Positions 1 to 7,207 of a stretch of DNA of 15,478 nucleotides are shown here, piece after piece. Made by a program: the position numbers and the translations under genes. The notes below the pieces were generated by a model, which saw only the letters and a program-made list of their open reading frames with translations, did not search any database and had not been told where the DNA came from. This stretch comes from Dwaynesavagella gallinarum (GTDB lineage: Bacteria; Bacillota; Clostridia; Clostridiales; Clostridiaceae). The stretch spans positions 1 through 15,478 of the forward strand of contig DWVN01000087.1 of the NCBI GenBank assembly GCA_019120235.1, read 5' to 3'. Numbering within the stretch: position 1 is the stretch's first letter; each line of letters begins with the position of its first letter.

Positions 1-300
1 ATATTAATGTTGATATTTTTTCTATATAGGTTTAAACTTCAAAAAAAACAACTTAATTCTATAGAACAACTGACATTTATTTTTTTATTCTCAGGAGGAT
101 TATGTTCACTAATAGACAAACTATTCTGGGGTGGAAGTTTAGATTTTTTACACATTCATAATCTTTTCATAGCTGATATAAAAGATATATTTATAACTTT
201 TGGTCTTGGAAGTTTTGTTTTGTCAAATATCATATCTGATGATCAAATAGAATTAAAAGATTTTTTTAACTTTATTTTAAAATCATTAAAAATTAAATAA
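1..300 (+). CDS. LspA-like (signal peptidase II family) membrane protein, 5' end outside window
   Basis: The frame is open to the left edge, and the first ATG (position 7) has no visible ribosome site, so this is probably the C-terminal part of a longer protein; LspA proteins usually have about 150 residues. Counting from that ATG, a hydrophobic stretch ends in SGGLCSLIDK and is followed by SLDF and LFIADIKD. This resembles the LspA pattern GNxIDR...VDF...FNxAD, in which two aspartates cleave prolipoprotein signal peptides in the membrane; D37 and D57 would be those residues. The normally conserved asparagines of both motifs are replaced (S34 in the first, F54 in the second) and the arginine is K38, so it may be a divergent paralogue rather than the housekeeping enzyme. 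It ends 22 bases before the antiporter gene and is probably cotranscribed with it. The family call is moderate and the activity is uncertain. Confidence 0.5.
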   Translation: MLMLIFFLYRFKLQKKQLNSIEQLTFIFLFSGGLCSLIDKLFWGGSLDFLHIHNLFIADIKDIFITFGLGSFVLSNIISDDQIELKDFFNFILKSLKIK

Positions 301-322
301 TTATATCTCTAAAGGAGGTTTC

Positions 323-1492
323 ATGGATCCTAAATTTTTAATTGAATTATGTTTAATATTAGTTCTTACAAAACTTCTTGGATCTATCACAAACAAACTT
401 AAAATAACAAATGTCGTAGGTGCCTTAATTGCAGGAATAATTTTAGGACCTTCTGTATTAAAAATAGTTTCTTACGATGTTTTTTGGGAATATGCATCTC
501 ATATTGGTGTTATATTATTAATGTTTAATGCTGGACTTGAAACTGATCTTGATAACATAAAAAAAGTAGGTTTATCATCATTTTTAATAGCTTTAATGGG
601 AGTTATAATTCCTTTGATTATAGGTTTTTCAATAGGATATTTCATAATGAATCTATCTTATTTAGACAGTATTTTCCTTGGAATTATATTTACACCAACA
701 TCTGTTTCAATAACATCTCAAACACTTAAAGATTTAAAAGTATTTTCATCAAAATCTGGTTCTGCAATTATGGGTTCTGCAATTATTGATGATATATTAG
801 GTGTATTTATCTTAACTTTATTTGGTGGGTCACTTGGACAAGAAGTAAAAATTCAAACAGTTATAATTGGACTAGCTTTATTCTTCATTTTTGCATTCTT
901 AATTATAAAATTCCTTCCTCCATTTATAAATAATTTAAGTATAAATAAGGAACATAAACACAGAATGCCTCTGTATGCACTAATTTTATGTTTTGCTATT
1001 TCTTTTATAAGTGAAGAATTTTTTCATGTTACATCAATAATAGGAGCATACTTAACAGGAATTGTTTTCTCAAAATATGTTTTCCAACATACTGTTTATA
1101 AACAACTAAATTATTTAAGTTACTTTATATTTTCACCAATATTTTTTGCAAGTATAGGTATGCAAACAACACTTTCATCTTTTAATAAAACAATTATTAT
1201 TTTCACAATAATATTATTTATTGGAGCTGCATTAAGCAAATTTATAGCTTGCTTTATAACATCAAAAATTTTAGGGTTTGATTCTCTTGATTCTTCTAGG
1301 ATAGGTGTAGGTATGATATCCAGAGGAGAAGTAGCTTTAATTATAATGAATATTGGACTTGCAAGTGGAATTTTGAAAGAAAGTTTAATTTCACCTCTCA
1401 TAATAGTTGTAATATTAACCACAATTGTAACTCCTATACTCCTCTCAAATTTATATAAAAATCACTCATATCCAAATGCAATAAAAGGATGA
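323..1492 (+). CDS. CPA2-family Na+(K+)/H+ antiporter, NapA/GerN-like
   Basis: A 389-residue polytopic membrane protein of the monovalent cation:proton antiporter 2 family, expected in the cytoplasmic membrane exchanging Na+ or K+ for protons. Visible landmarks are GVILLMFNAGLETDL (62-76), the unwound-helix motif TPTSVSITSQTL (124-135), the ion-binding pair IIDD with D156 and D157, a lysine at 306 (LSKF) where NapA-type proteins have the one that salt-bridges the aspartates, and GMISRGEVALI (330-340). The DD motif is typical of electrogenic CPA2 members. There is no C-terminal TrkA-N or RCK domain, so this is the short antiporter type and not a full KefB/KefC channel. The start is an ATG with a near-perfect ribosome site AAAGGAGG at 311-318. 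In spore formers, relatives (GerN, GerT) act in germination; that role here is only a possibility. Length is normal and no damage is seen. Confidence 0.9.
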   Translation: MDPKFLIELCLILVLTKLLGSITNKLKITNVVGALIAGIILGPSVLKIVSYDVFWEYASHIGVILLMFNAGLETDLDNIKKVGLSSFLIALMGVIIPLIIGFSIGYFIMNLSYLDSIFLGIIFTPTSVSITSQTLKDLKVFSSKSGSAIMGSAIIDDILGVFILTLFGGSLGQEVKIQTVIIGLALFFIFAFLIIKFLPPFINNLSINKEHKHRMPLYALILCFAISFISEEFFHVTSIIGAYLTGIVFSKYVFQHTVYKQLNYLSYFIFSPIFFASIGMQTTLSSFNKTIIIFTIILFIGAALSKFIACFITSKILGFDSLDSSRIGVGMISRGEVALIIMNIGLASGILKESLISPLIIVVILTTIVTPILLSNLYKNHSYPNAIKG

Positions 1493-1514
1493 ACTATTTA
1501 GTTCATCCTTTTAT
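1481..1514. terminator. Bidirectional terminator between convergent genes
   Basis: A perfect 15-bp stem (1481-1495 with 1500-1514) closes on the 4-base loop ATTT. The outer stem is A/T-rich, so either transcript ends in a U-rich 3' arm. The antiporter stop (1490-1492) lies in the left arm and the ATPase stop (1511-1513) in the right arm, so the hairpin doubles as the coding end of both genes. Confidence 0.75.
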
Positions 1515-3934
1515 ATATTCACAATATATGCATTTCCTTTTAAATACTCTATTTCTCTTTTTGTTGATGCAAACAATATTACTTGTCTATCTTTTGAATA
1601 TTTTTCAAGTAACATAAGTGCCTTTTTCATTTTATCAAAATCATAAGATACAAATAAATCATCTAAAATAAAAGGTATTTCTCCCTTATCCTCATATATA
1701 AGATCTGCAATTGTAATTCTTAAAGCAAAATATATTAAATCCCACATTCCAGTATTTAAAAACTCAATTCCAAGTCTTTCCCTTAATAATAAACCACCGT
1801 TATTATTCATAACTCTATCTACTTTATTTCTTTGTACTGAATTTAAAGAATCCCTTGTTAAATATTTAATTACATAATCTATACGCATTGAAATTTCTGA
1901 AGATAAATTTTCTTTAAATTCGTAATATATATCTGTGATTTTATTAATATACATATCTACATTTGTTATTTTACTTTCTAAATAAGCTATTGTATTTTTA
2001 AGATTTATTATTTCCCCATTAATAATTTCAACTTGACGCTTATTATTATCAATATTTTCTAAATTTTGTTTTAAACTTAATATTTCTTCATCAATATTTT
2101 TAAGCTCTATTTTTAAAATATTATATTCATTATCAACTTCCTCAAAAGTCTTTTCCACAACAATATTTGAATATTCCTCAAGTGATTCCATCTCATTTAT
2201 CAAATCATATTTATTTTTACCTTCTAATATATCAGATAATTCTTTATTCTTATCTTTTAAATCTTTTTCAATATTTTTCTTATGATTCAATTTAAACTCA
2301 ATGTTTTCAATAAAATTTTCAATATCTTGTATGAAAATATCTTCAAAGTTAAAATCCCTTAACATCTCAATTAAAGCTTTTTCTTGTTCTCTAAAATTTT
2401 TAATTACATTTATATAAGATAAATCTCCATCTTTAAACCTAATACTAAGAGTATCAAGTTCTTCTTCAATCTTTCTAATACTTTCAACATCTTTTTTAAT
2501 TTTGTAATATGTATATGGATATAATTCTTTTTCAATTTTAGATATTTGATTTTTAAGATCATAAAATTTACTTGCTTCAATATTCATATCTTTATTTTCT
2601 ATATCTTTATAATCCCTAAAAATACTATAAACATATATAAGTCCCAATAAAATAAATGAAGTCAAACTTATTAAAATAATTCCATTTACATTAAGATTGA
2701 ACACTGGAGCTAAAATTGTAATCAATATAGAAAAAATTATTATAAATATATACAACTTAGTATAATTCTTTTTTTGCTTACTTTTTTTAGTTCTAGAAAT
2801 ATTTTTAAGTAAATAACTTAATCTACCATTTCCTTTTATATCATCTATTTGATTATTTAAATCATCAATTTTTTTTATTCTTTCTGTATAAAATAATAAA
2901 TTAGATTTTACAATTAAATATTTATCAAGTTCCTTATTTAAATACTCAAACCTTTCAAAAACCTTTGATTCCTCATTTAAATCCAATTTATTTACTTTCA
3001 AAATATCTTTTTTACACTCTTTATATGTATCTACTTTTTCTTTAAGAGTATCTACAAAATCTTCAGTCACACTTTTATCATCTAATTTAGGTATGTCATC
3101 ATTTATATTTTTCAAATCTTGAGTAAGCTTATCAATTTCATCTTCTAAATCACAAATATTAGATACAATGGTCTTTAACTCCATATATTTGAAATATTTT
3201 CTATTAAGTTCTACAACAGAATATTCATTTATTAAATGCTCTTTTCTTCTATGTAAATCTTTCAATTTATTTTTATCCAAAGAATTTAAATATACTAATT
3301 CATTCGCTTTATGCAATTCACCATTTAATTTCAAATATTTATCATATAATTCATTTAAATTTTCAGAAATTCTTATATCTTTAATTATACTTTTTGCATT
3401 ATTAATCAAATCAACCGCTTTATCAAAAGAAAACCTTTTATCAAAATTTTCTTGAATCTTAGCTATATCGTTCATAAGCTTAGAATTATTATTAAACAAC
3501 ACAAAATCATCTATATTTTTAACAAACATAGTTCTATGAAAAGCTTCAAATCCCATATCTAAAAATGTTTTTCCAGGTTGATCTAAATTCAAATTAAAAA
3601 TTTTTTCTCCATCTGAAATACGCGTTACACTACTTGTATCTTGTGATTTTGAATTTCCAAAACTTCTCTCAATTAAATACTCAACATTATTTTTTTCAAC
3701 CACAAGTTCACCCTTTGTTTTTTCCATTGTAAAAGGTGAATATCTTCTCCTAAACACACTTTTAAATACTTTTCTATCATTATCCATTCCATACAAAAAA
3801 CAAACTATAAAATTTTGAATAATAGTTTTTATTTGTTTGTTTTCAGAATAAATAATATTAATTCCACTTTCTAAATTTATACTTTTTTTACTTAACAAAC
3901 CAAAATTATTTATATTAATCTTTTTAATTTTCAT
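1511..3934 (-). CDS. YhaN/SMC-like coiled-coil ATPase with degenerate nucleotide-binding motifs
   Basis: An 807-residue protein with the layout of the YhaN-like branch of Rad50/SbcC/SMC ATPases: an N-terminal head half (1-150), long charged coiled coils (about 170-365 and 440-700), two adjacent membrane segments in the middle (about 394-411 and 417-438), and a C-terminal head half (710-807). Walker B is present (FILDD, 755-759). Other motifs are eroded. The P-loop is SENKQIKT (30-37) instead of GxxxxGK(S/T), with both glycines gone and K36/T37 kept. The Q-loop region reads MFVKN, without glutamine. The signature reads LNTGM (726-730) where STGT is usual, and the switch histidine after the last strand is absent (ILFAST, 787-791). 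It may bind nucleotide poorly or act structurally at the membrane. No SbcD/YhaO-like nuclease lies beside it. The start is an ATG with AAGGA spaced slightly long. The family call is good; function unknown. Confidence 0.75.
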   Translation of the reverse strand: MKIKKININNFGLLSKKSINLESGINIIYSENKQIKTIIQNFIVCFLYGMDNDRKVFKSVFRRRYSPFTMEKTKGELVVEKNNVEYLIERSFGNSKSQDTSSVTRISDGEKIFNLNLDQPGKTFLDMGFEAFHRTMFVKNIDDFVLFNNNSKLMNDIAKIQENFDKRFSFDKAVDLINNAKSIIKDIRISENLNELYDKYLKLNGELHKANELVYLNSLDKNKLKDLHRRKEHLINEYSVVELNRKYFKYMELKTIVSNICDLEDEIDKLTQDLKNINDDIPKLDDKSVTEDFVDTLKEKVDTYKECKKDILKVNKLDLNEESKVFERFEYLNKELDKYLIVKSNLLFYTERIKKIDDLNNQIDDIKGNGRLSYLLKNISRTKKSKQKKNYTKLYIFIIIFSILITILAPVFNLNVNGIILISLTSFILLGLIYVYSIFRDYKDIENKDMNIEASKFYDLKNQISKIEKELYPYTYYKIKKDVESIRKIEEELDTLSIRFKDGDLSYINVIKNFREQEKALIEMLRDFNFEDIFIQDIENFIENIEFKLNHKKNIEKDLKDKNKELSDILEGKNKYDLINEMESLEEYSNIVVEKTFEEVDNEYNILKIELKNIDEEILSLKQNLENIDNNKRQVEIINGEIINLKNTIAYLESKITNVDMYINKITDIYYEFKENLSSEISMRIDYVIKYLTRDSLNSVQRNKVDRVMNNNGGLLLRERLGIEFLNTGMWDLIYFALRITIADLIYEDKGEIPFILDDLFVSYDFDKMKKALMLLEKYSKDRQVILFASTKREIEYLKGNAYIVNI

Positions 3935-4043
3935 AGAAGTACACGTCCTTGATACAAGTTAAATTATCTATTAATCCATATAAAAAATTCCAAATTGTTA
4001 CATTAATAATATATTATATTAATAAATTTTATAATGCAATATT

Positions 4044-4091
4044 AAAGAAAAAAATAGCTATTATTTAACAAATAAGTTAAACAATAGCTAT
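4044..4091 (-). terminator. Strong intrinsic terminator after the carboxypeptidase gene
   Basis: On the minus strand a 16-bp stem (4091-4076 with 4069-4054, one G-U wobble) closes on a 6-base loop and is followed directly by TTTTTTCTTT (4053-4044). It sits 4 bases past the stop codon at 4096 and ends the deacetylase-carboxypeptidase unit. Confidence 0.85.
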
Positions 4092-4095
4092 AAAC

Positions 4096-5343
4096 TTATC
4101 CCCAAATTCTCTTATTCTTTTTAGGTCTACCTATTTTCACAATCAAAAATATAATAGCAACTATAATAAATAAAATTAAAAATAAAGCTATAAAATATAT
4201 ATACAAATTCTTCGCTATTATATTAAATATATTAGTCGTTATATCATACGTCTTTTCATAATCAAAGATTGAAACCTTCAAAACTCCTATTGGCTTATCT
4301 CCATTTGTAAAAATATTTATATTATCTTTTAAAACTATTTCTGTTAAAATATTTTCCTTATTATAATCATTGTCATATATATAAACATCTTCTTTCAAAA
4401 TCACAGGAACTTCTTCAACTTTTTTAGAACCAAAAAAACCAAAAAGCTTATACTCTAAAGGTACATATTCAGGATAAGCACTTCCAGATTCATATAATAA
4501 AGTCTTCTCTTTTGTCCTAGCCAACTTAATTAAATTTAACATATCTTCAAAAACATATGTATCATCTGCATCATAAACGGATTTTAAAACAGTACTTATA
4601 TATGTTTTACCTTCATATTCGAATGCCCCAACTAAAGTTCTTCCTGCTCTTGAGGTATAACCTGTTTTTCCACCAATCATTCCCTCAGTTCCAAGTAATT
4701 TATTAGAATTTTCATAAACTATAAGTGAACCATTAGGTAGAGAAACCGTTACATTTTTTGTGCCAATAGTTTCCCGTATCCAATCATATTTTAATGCTTC
4801 TTTTAAAAAAATTGCTAAATCATATGCAGTTGAATAATGATCATCATCATGTAATCCCACGGCATTTTTAAAATTTGTATTCTTTATACCAAACTCTTTT
4901 AATTTATCGTTCATTATCTCTTCAAAAGGTTTACCTAACTCTTGAGATATATTATCCGCTACAACCTGTGCCATATCATTTGCAGAAAATATAAGAATTG
5001 ATTTCATAACAAAATCAGCACTTAATTCCTGACCAACTTCCATAAGATAATAATTTAAATTAACAGAATACTCTGGCATTTGCTTTGCAGCTTGAGTAAA
5101 CACTAATACATCATTTGGTTCTTTATGCTCAGCTAATAAAATAGCTGTAATTAATTTTGTTATACTCGCAGGATACATTTTTAAATCTGCGTTTTTTCCT
5201 AAAATAACTTCATTGGTATCACCATCAATAACAACATAAGCTTCACCATAAATACGAGGATCTACATTATTATCTTCCTGAGCATTAACACTTGTAACCA
5301 TAAAACTCAGAGATAAAATTAAACTTAAAATAAACTTAACCAT
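4096..5343 (-). CDS. dacF: D-alanyl-D-alanine carboxypeptidase (PBP5/DacF family)
   Basis: This is a serine DD-carboxypeptidase that removes the terminal D-alanine from peptidoglycan stem peptides outside the membrane. All three penicillin-binding motifs are present: S60-I-T-K63 (nucleophile), S120-A-N122 and K226-T-G228. Residues 1-21 form a signal peptide ending VNA, and a C-terminal membrane helix (about 381-403) followed by basic residues anchors the enzyme. The start chosen is the ATG at 5343: GGGGGA lies 8 bases upstream and the signal peptide begins at once, giving 415 residues. The frame is open 12 codons further upstream, to an ATG that would follow the deacetylase stop immediately, but that start has no comparable ribosome site and would add a polar N-terminus ahead of the signal peptide. 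It is the second gene of a unit with the deacetylase (36 bases between them). The family is certain; the dacF name rather than dacA or dacB is a best guess. Confidence 0.9.
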   Translation of the reverse strand: MVKFILSLILSLSFMVTSVNAQEDNNVDPRIYGEAYVVIDGDTNEVILGKNADLKMYPASITKLITAILLAEHKEPNDVLVFTQAAKQMPEYSVNLNYYLMEVGQELSADFVMKSILIFSANDMAQVVADNISQELGKPFEEIMNDKLKEFGIKNTNFKNAVGLHDDDHYSTAYDLAIFLKEALKYDWIRETIGTKNVTVSLPNGSLIVYENSNKLLGTEGMIGGKTGYTSRAGRTLVGAFEYEGKTYISTVLKSVYDADDTYVFEDMLNLIKLARTKEKTLLYESGSAYPEYVPLEYKLFGFFGSKKVEEVPVILKEDVYIYDNDYNKENILTEIVLKDNINIFTNGDKPIGVLKVSIFDYEKTYDITTNIFNIIAKNLYIYFIALFLILFIIVAIIFLIVKIGRPKKNKRIWG

Positions 5344-5379
5344 CTTCTTATCCCCCAAAAAATTTACTAATAAAAACAA

Positions 5380-6147
5380 CTATCCTCTTTTATTTATTAC
5401 ATTTTTCTTTACAAAATAATCAAAATCTTTTTCTGTTATCTCCTCCAAAGTTTTAAACTTATATCCAAAATTTTTAGCTTGAACTATAATATCTCTTACA
5501 CAATTAGCTGTATTCACATTTCCATATCCATCATGCAATAAAACCATTGCTTTAGGCATATTACATAATTGATTTATTGTAGCTCTATATATAGTATTAG
5601 AATCTTTAGGATTAATTTCAGCATCTAAACCGTATACATTCCATTCTATAAAATAACATTTATCATCTAAAAACTTCTCTCTAATCTCACTTAAAACATC
5701 ATTATTTAATAATTCATTATTAACTCCTCCTGGAAATCTCACAAAATTAACAGGATCTTTTAAAGTTACATTCTTTATTTTTTCTCTACAAATGTTTAAA
5801 TCCTCAAAATAATCCTTAGAAGTTTTATATATTTTTCTATAATTGTGAGTATTAGTATGAGGAAGAATACACATTCCCGCTTCTTCAAGTTTTTTTACAG
5901 TATCTTTATAAATATCTACCTGATTACCAATAACAAAAAAAGTTGCTTTAACATCTTCTTCTTTTAAAATATTTAATATTTTATTTGTATTTGGACTTGG
6001 TCCATCATCAAAAGTCAAATATATAACTTTTTCTTCAATATAATCTAAATATTTTACAGAATCAACATCACTTTCAACACATCTTACCACGACCAACCTA
6101 GTCATTATAACACATATAATTGTTAATATTACAAGTTTTTTATACAT
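5380..6147 (-). CDS. Polysaccharide (peptidoglycan-type) deacetylase, CE4/NodB family
   Basis: A membrane-anchored metal-dependent deacetylase, probably acting on N-acetyl groups of cell-wall glycan. Residues 1-24 form a signal or anchor helix, followed by the NodB domain with all motifs: TFDDGP (45-50; D47 catalytic base, D48 metal), HTNTH (97-101; H97 and H101 metal ligands), RFPGG (137-141), W169, and LLHD (203-206) with the catalytic histidine H205. The start chosen is the second of two ATGs (6147). GGAG lies 7 bases before it, but only one or two bases before the first ATG (6153). It precedes the carboxypeptidase gene in the same unit, which points to joint wall or spore-cortex maturation. 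TFDDGP fits general PgdA-like enzymes better than the cortex enzyme PdaA, so the exact substrate is open. Confidence 0.88.
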   Translation of the reverse strand: MYKKLVILTIICVIMTRLVVVRCVESDVDSVKYLDYIEEKVIYLTFDDGPSPNTNKILNILKEEDVKATFFVIGNQVDIYKDTVKKLEEAGMCILPHTNTHNYRKIYKTSKDYFEDLNICREKIKNVTLKDPVNFVRFPGGVNNELLNNDVLSEIREKFLDDKCYFIEWNVYGLDAEINPKDSNTIYRATINQLCNMPKAMVLLHDGYGNVNTANCVRDIIVQAKNFGYKFKTLEEITEKDFDYFVKKNVINKRG

Positions 6148-6169
6148 TAACATTCTCCATTCTTTGGTA

Positions 6170-6199
6170 GTTATATTTAATTTTTCCTAATTAAACCAA
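6170..6199 (-). promoter_or_regulatory. Possible sigma-A promoter for the deacetylase-carboxypeptidase unit
   Basis: Minus strand TTGGTT (6199-6194), an 18-base spacer and TATAAC (6175-6170), about 23 bases before the start codon. The matches are partial and the region is very A/T-rich, so this could be chance; a sporulation promoter was not identified. Confidence 0.3.
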
Positions 6200-6210
6200 A
6201 ATTATTTAAA

Positions 6211-6243
6211 AAAATAAAAAAACGCTTAATTTTTTAAGCGTTT
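6211..6243 (-). terminator. Intrinsic terminator of the 159-residue gene
   Basis: A perfect 10-bp stem AAACGCTTAA/TTAAGCGTTT (6243-6234 with 6229-6220) with a 4-base loop is followed on the minus strand by a T-rich run (6219-6211). The stop codon at 6234-6236 is inside the stem. Confidence 0.85.
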
Positions 6244-6713
6244 AAATTTACCATCATAAAAATTAACTCTCTATTATCATTTACAATTTTCTCTATATAT
6301 AAATTAACATTATCTTTAATCTCTTTTACTTCCTTAACTGCTCCATCTAAAACTTTATTTAAAATATTTCTAAGATATTTAACAGAAATATCTAATTGTT
6401 TATTTTCAACTATACTTTTAAAAAATGAAATAAACTTATCTTTATCTACACTATTAAATAATTTTGAATCAATAAAACATGCCAGTGATTTAAAATTATT
6501 TTTATCAAATAAAATACTACAACTAAATGATTTATAATAAATACTACATTGATTTTCATTAAACTCATATTTTAAATTTATATTTCTACATATATCAGTA
6601 ATCATATATTTATCATCTAATTTTCTAAATTTTTCTATATCAATAATTTCATTTAAAAGATTTTTATTTCTATCTAAACATAAACTTTTATTATTTTGAT
6701 ACTGTGAATCCAA
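6234..6713 (-). CDS. Hypothetical protein, 159 residues
   Basis: I do not recognise this protein. It starts at TTG with an excellent ribosome site (AGGAGG, 8 bases before the start) and ends in a clear intrinsic terminator, so it is very likely a real single-gene unit. The product is polar and apparently cytosolic: no signal peptide or membrane helix is seen. It has five cysteines (12, 42, 56, 65, 79) without CxxC spacing, and a lysine/glutamate-rich, probably helical C-terminal half (about 95-145). It is transcribed away from the 43-residue zinc-ribbon-like gene, with a 234-base shared region holding dyad and direct repeats between them, which suggests linked control. No function is proposed. 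Confidence 0.75.
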   Translation of the reverse strand: MDSQYQNNKSLCLDRNKNLLNEIIDIEKFRKLDDKYMITDICRNINLKYEFNENQCSIYYKSFSCSILFDKNNFKSLACFIDSKLFNSVDKDKFISFFKSIVENKQLDISVKYLRNILNKVLDGAVKEVKEIKDNVNLYIEKIVNDNRELIFMMVNLNA

Positions 6714-6781
6714 CTTAATTACCTCCTACGTAAATACTATAACCACTACTTTATTTCCAAAGTAAAATATATGCTAAGTAT

Positions 6782-6861
6782 AAAAATTTATTACATAATA
6801 ATTTATTATGTATATTTTTAATTTTTTTAAACATTTTTTAAAAATTTATTACGTAATAATT
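6782..6861. repeat. Pair of 22-bp direct repeats carrying operator-like dyads
   Basis: Positions 6782-6803 and 6840-6861 match at 21 of 22 bases and lie 58 bases apart. Each contains the dyad TTATTA-N2-TAATAA (6788-6801, centre CA; 6846-6859, centre CG, which makes it a perfect 14-bp palindrome). The second copy ends 11 bases before the putative -35 box of the plus-strand small gene. The pair looks like a repeated protein-binding site controlling one or both divergent genes. Confidence 0.5.
6792..6812. promoter_or_regulatory. Perfect 21-bp dyad, putative operator
   Basis: Arms TACATAATAA and TTATTATGTA flank a single central T (6802), a perfect 10-1-10 inverted repeat that overlaps the first direct repeat. 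Odd-centre dyads like this are seen for Fur-family and similar repressors, but the central bases do not match the usual Fur, PerR or Zur boxes well. The binding protein is unknown. Confidence 0.45.
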
Positions 6862-6872
6862 CTATAATATTT

Positions 6873-6901
6873 TTAACAAACTTTTTGTATAAAACTATAA
6901 C
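6873..6901 (+). promoter_or_regulatory. Sigma-A-like promoter for the 43-residue gene
   Basis: TTAACA (6873-6878), a 17-base spacer and TATAAC (6896-6901), each box differing from consensus at one base. The implied transcript start is near 6908, leaving a leader of about 40 bases before the ATG at 6948. Confidence 0.55.
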
Positions 6902-6947
6902 AATGTGAAATAACTTAAATATATTTAAATTTAGGAGTTTGAAACAA

Positions 6948-7079
6948 ATGAAAACTTGTTATTGTTGTAATAAAAAAGCATTAAATATTATAAGTTTACC
7001 TTATTTTAATTTCGATTTATGTAATTTTTGTACAACCACTTATTACCATTCGTTAAAAATACTAAATAATTTCAAATAA
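6948..7079 (+). CDS. Small zinc-ribbon-like protein, 43 residues
   Basis: A short open frame with its own expression signals: a sigma-A-like promoter at 6873-6901, the ribosome site TAGGAG at 6932-6937 (10 bases before the ATG), and a hairpin terminator starting 2 bases after the stop. The product has two cysteine pairs, C4-x-x-C7 (within CYCCNK, with an extra C6) and C25-x-x-C28 (CNFC), 17 residues apart. This is the usual four-cysteine arrangement of a zinc ribbon or treble-clef knuckle. The rest is short and basic to hydrophobic, with no signal peptide. No catalytic domain fits, so a role as a small zinc-binding regulator, nucleic-acid binder or partner protein is inference. It is divergent from the 159-residue gene across a repeat-bearing control region and converges on tRNA-Trp. 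I do not recognise a named family. Confidence 0.65.
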   Translation: MKTCYCCNKKALNIISLPYFNFDLCNFCTTTYYHSLKILNNFK

Positions 7080-7081
7080 GC

Positions 7082-7118
7082 AAAAAGAGAGACGCAAACG
7101 CACCTCTCTTTTTTATTT
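7082..7118. terminator. Terminator shared by the small gene and tRNA-Trp
   Basis: Stem AAAAAGAGAG (7082-7091) with CTCTCTTTTT (7104-7113) around a 12-base loop, followed by TATTTT on the plus strand. It lies directly after the small gene stop (7079) and abuts the 3' CCA end of the oppositely oriented tRNA, so it can end both transcripts; it is stronger for the plus strand. Confidence 0.75.
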
Positions 7119-7194
7119 TGGCAGGGGCAGCAGGACTTGAACCCGCAACCAACGGTTTTGGAGACCGCTACTCTACCAATTGAGCTATACCCCT
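7119..7194 (-). tRNA. tRNA-Trp (anticodon CCA)
   Basis: A 76-base cloverleaf read on the minus strand. Acceptor AGGGGTA pairs with TGCCCCT (one G-U), discriminator G, and the 3' CCA is encoded. The D stem is GCTC/GAGT; the anticodon stem GCGGT/ACCGT holds the loop CTCCAAA with anticodon CCA at 7161-7159; the T stem is GCGGG/CCTGC with loop TTCAAGT. CCA reads only UGG, consistent with UGA being a stop in this organism (prfB is also present). It is a single tRNA with its own promoter-like boxes upstream. Confidence 0.97.
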
Positions 7195-7207
7195 AAATAC
7201 TTCATTA

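Noticed and set aside
1120..1422. 100-codon open frame on the minus strand
   Set aside because: Lies wholly antisense within the antiporter, with no ribosome site or domain; a composition artefact.
3168..3455. 95-codon open frame on the plus strand
   Set aside because: Antisense to the coiled-coil region of the ATPase; no signals and a low-complexity product.
4002..4023. Near-palindrome of ATTAAT units upstream of the ATPase gene
   Set aside because: Pure A/T, imperfect, and not placed against a recognisable promoter; expected by chance in such A/T-rich DNA.
6792..6861. Dyads as Fur, PerR or Zur boxes
   Set aside because: Odd-centred symmetry is suggestive, but the central bases (AA-T-TT) and flanks do not match the AATnATT core of these boxes well enough to name the regulator.
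6714..7118. Toxin-antitoxin or CRISPR-like interpretation of the repeat region
   Set aside because: Only two repeats without regular spacers, and neither neighbouring protein shows a toxin or antitoxin fold recognisable by eye.
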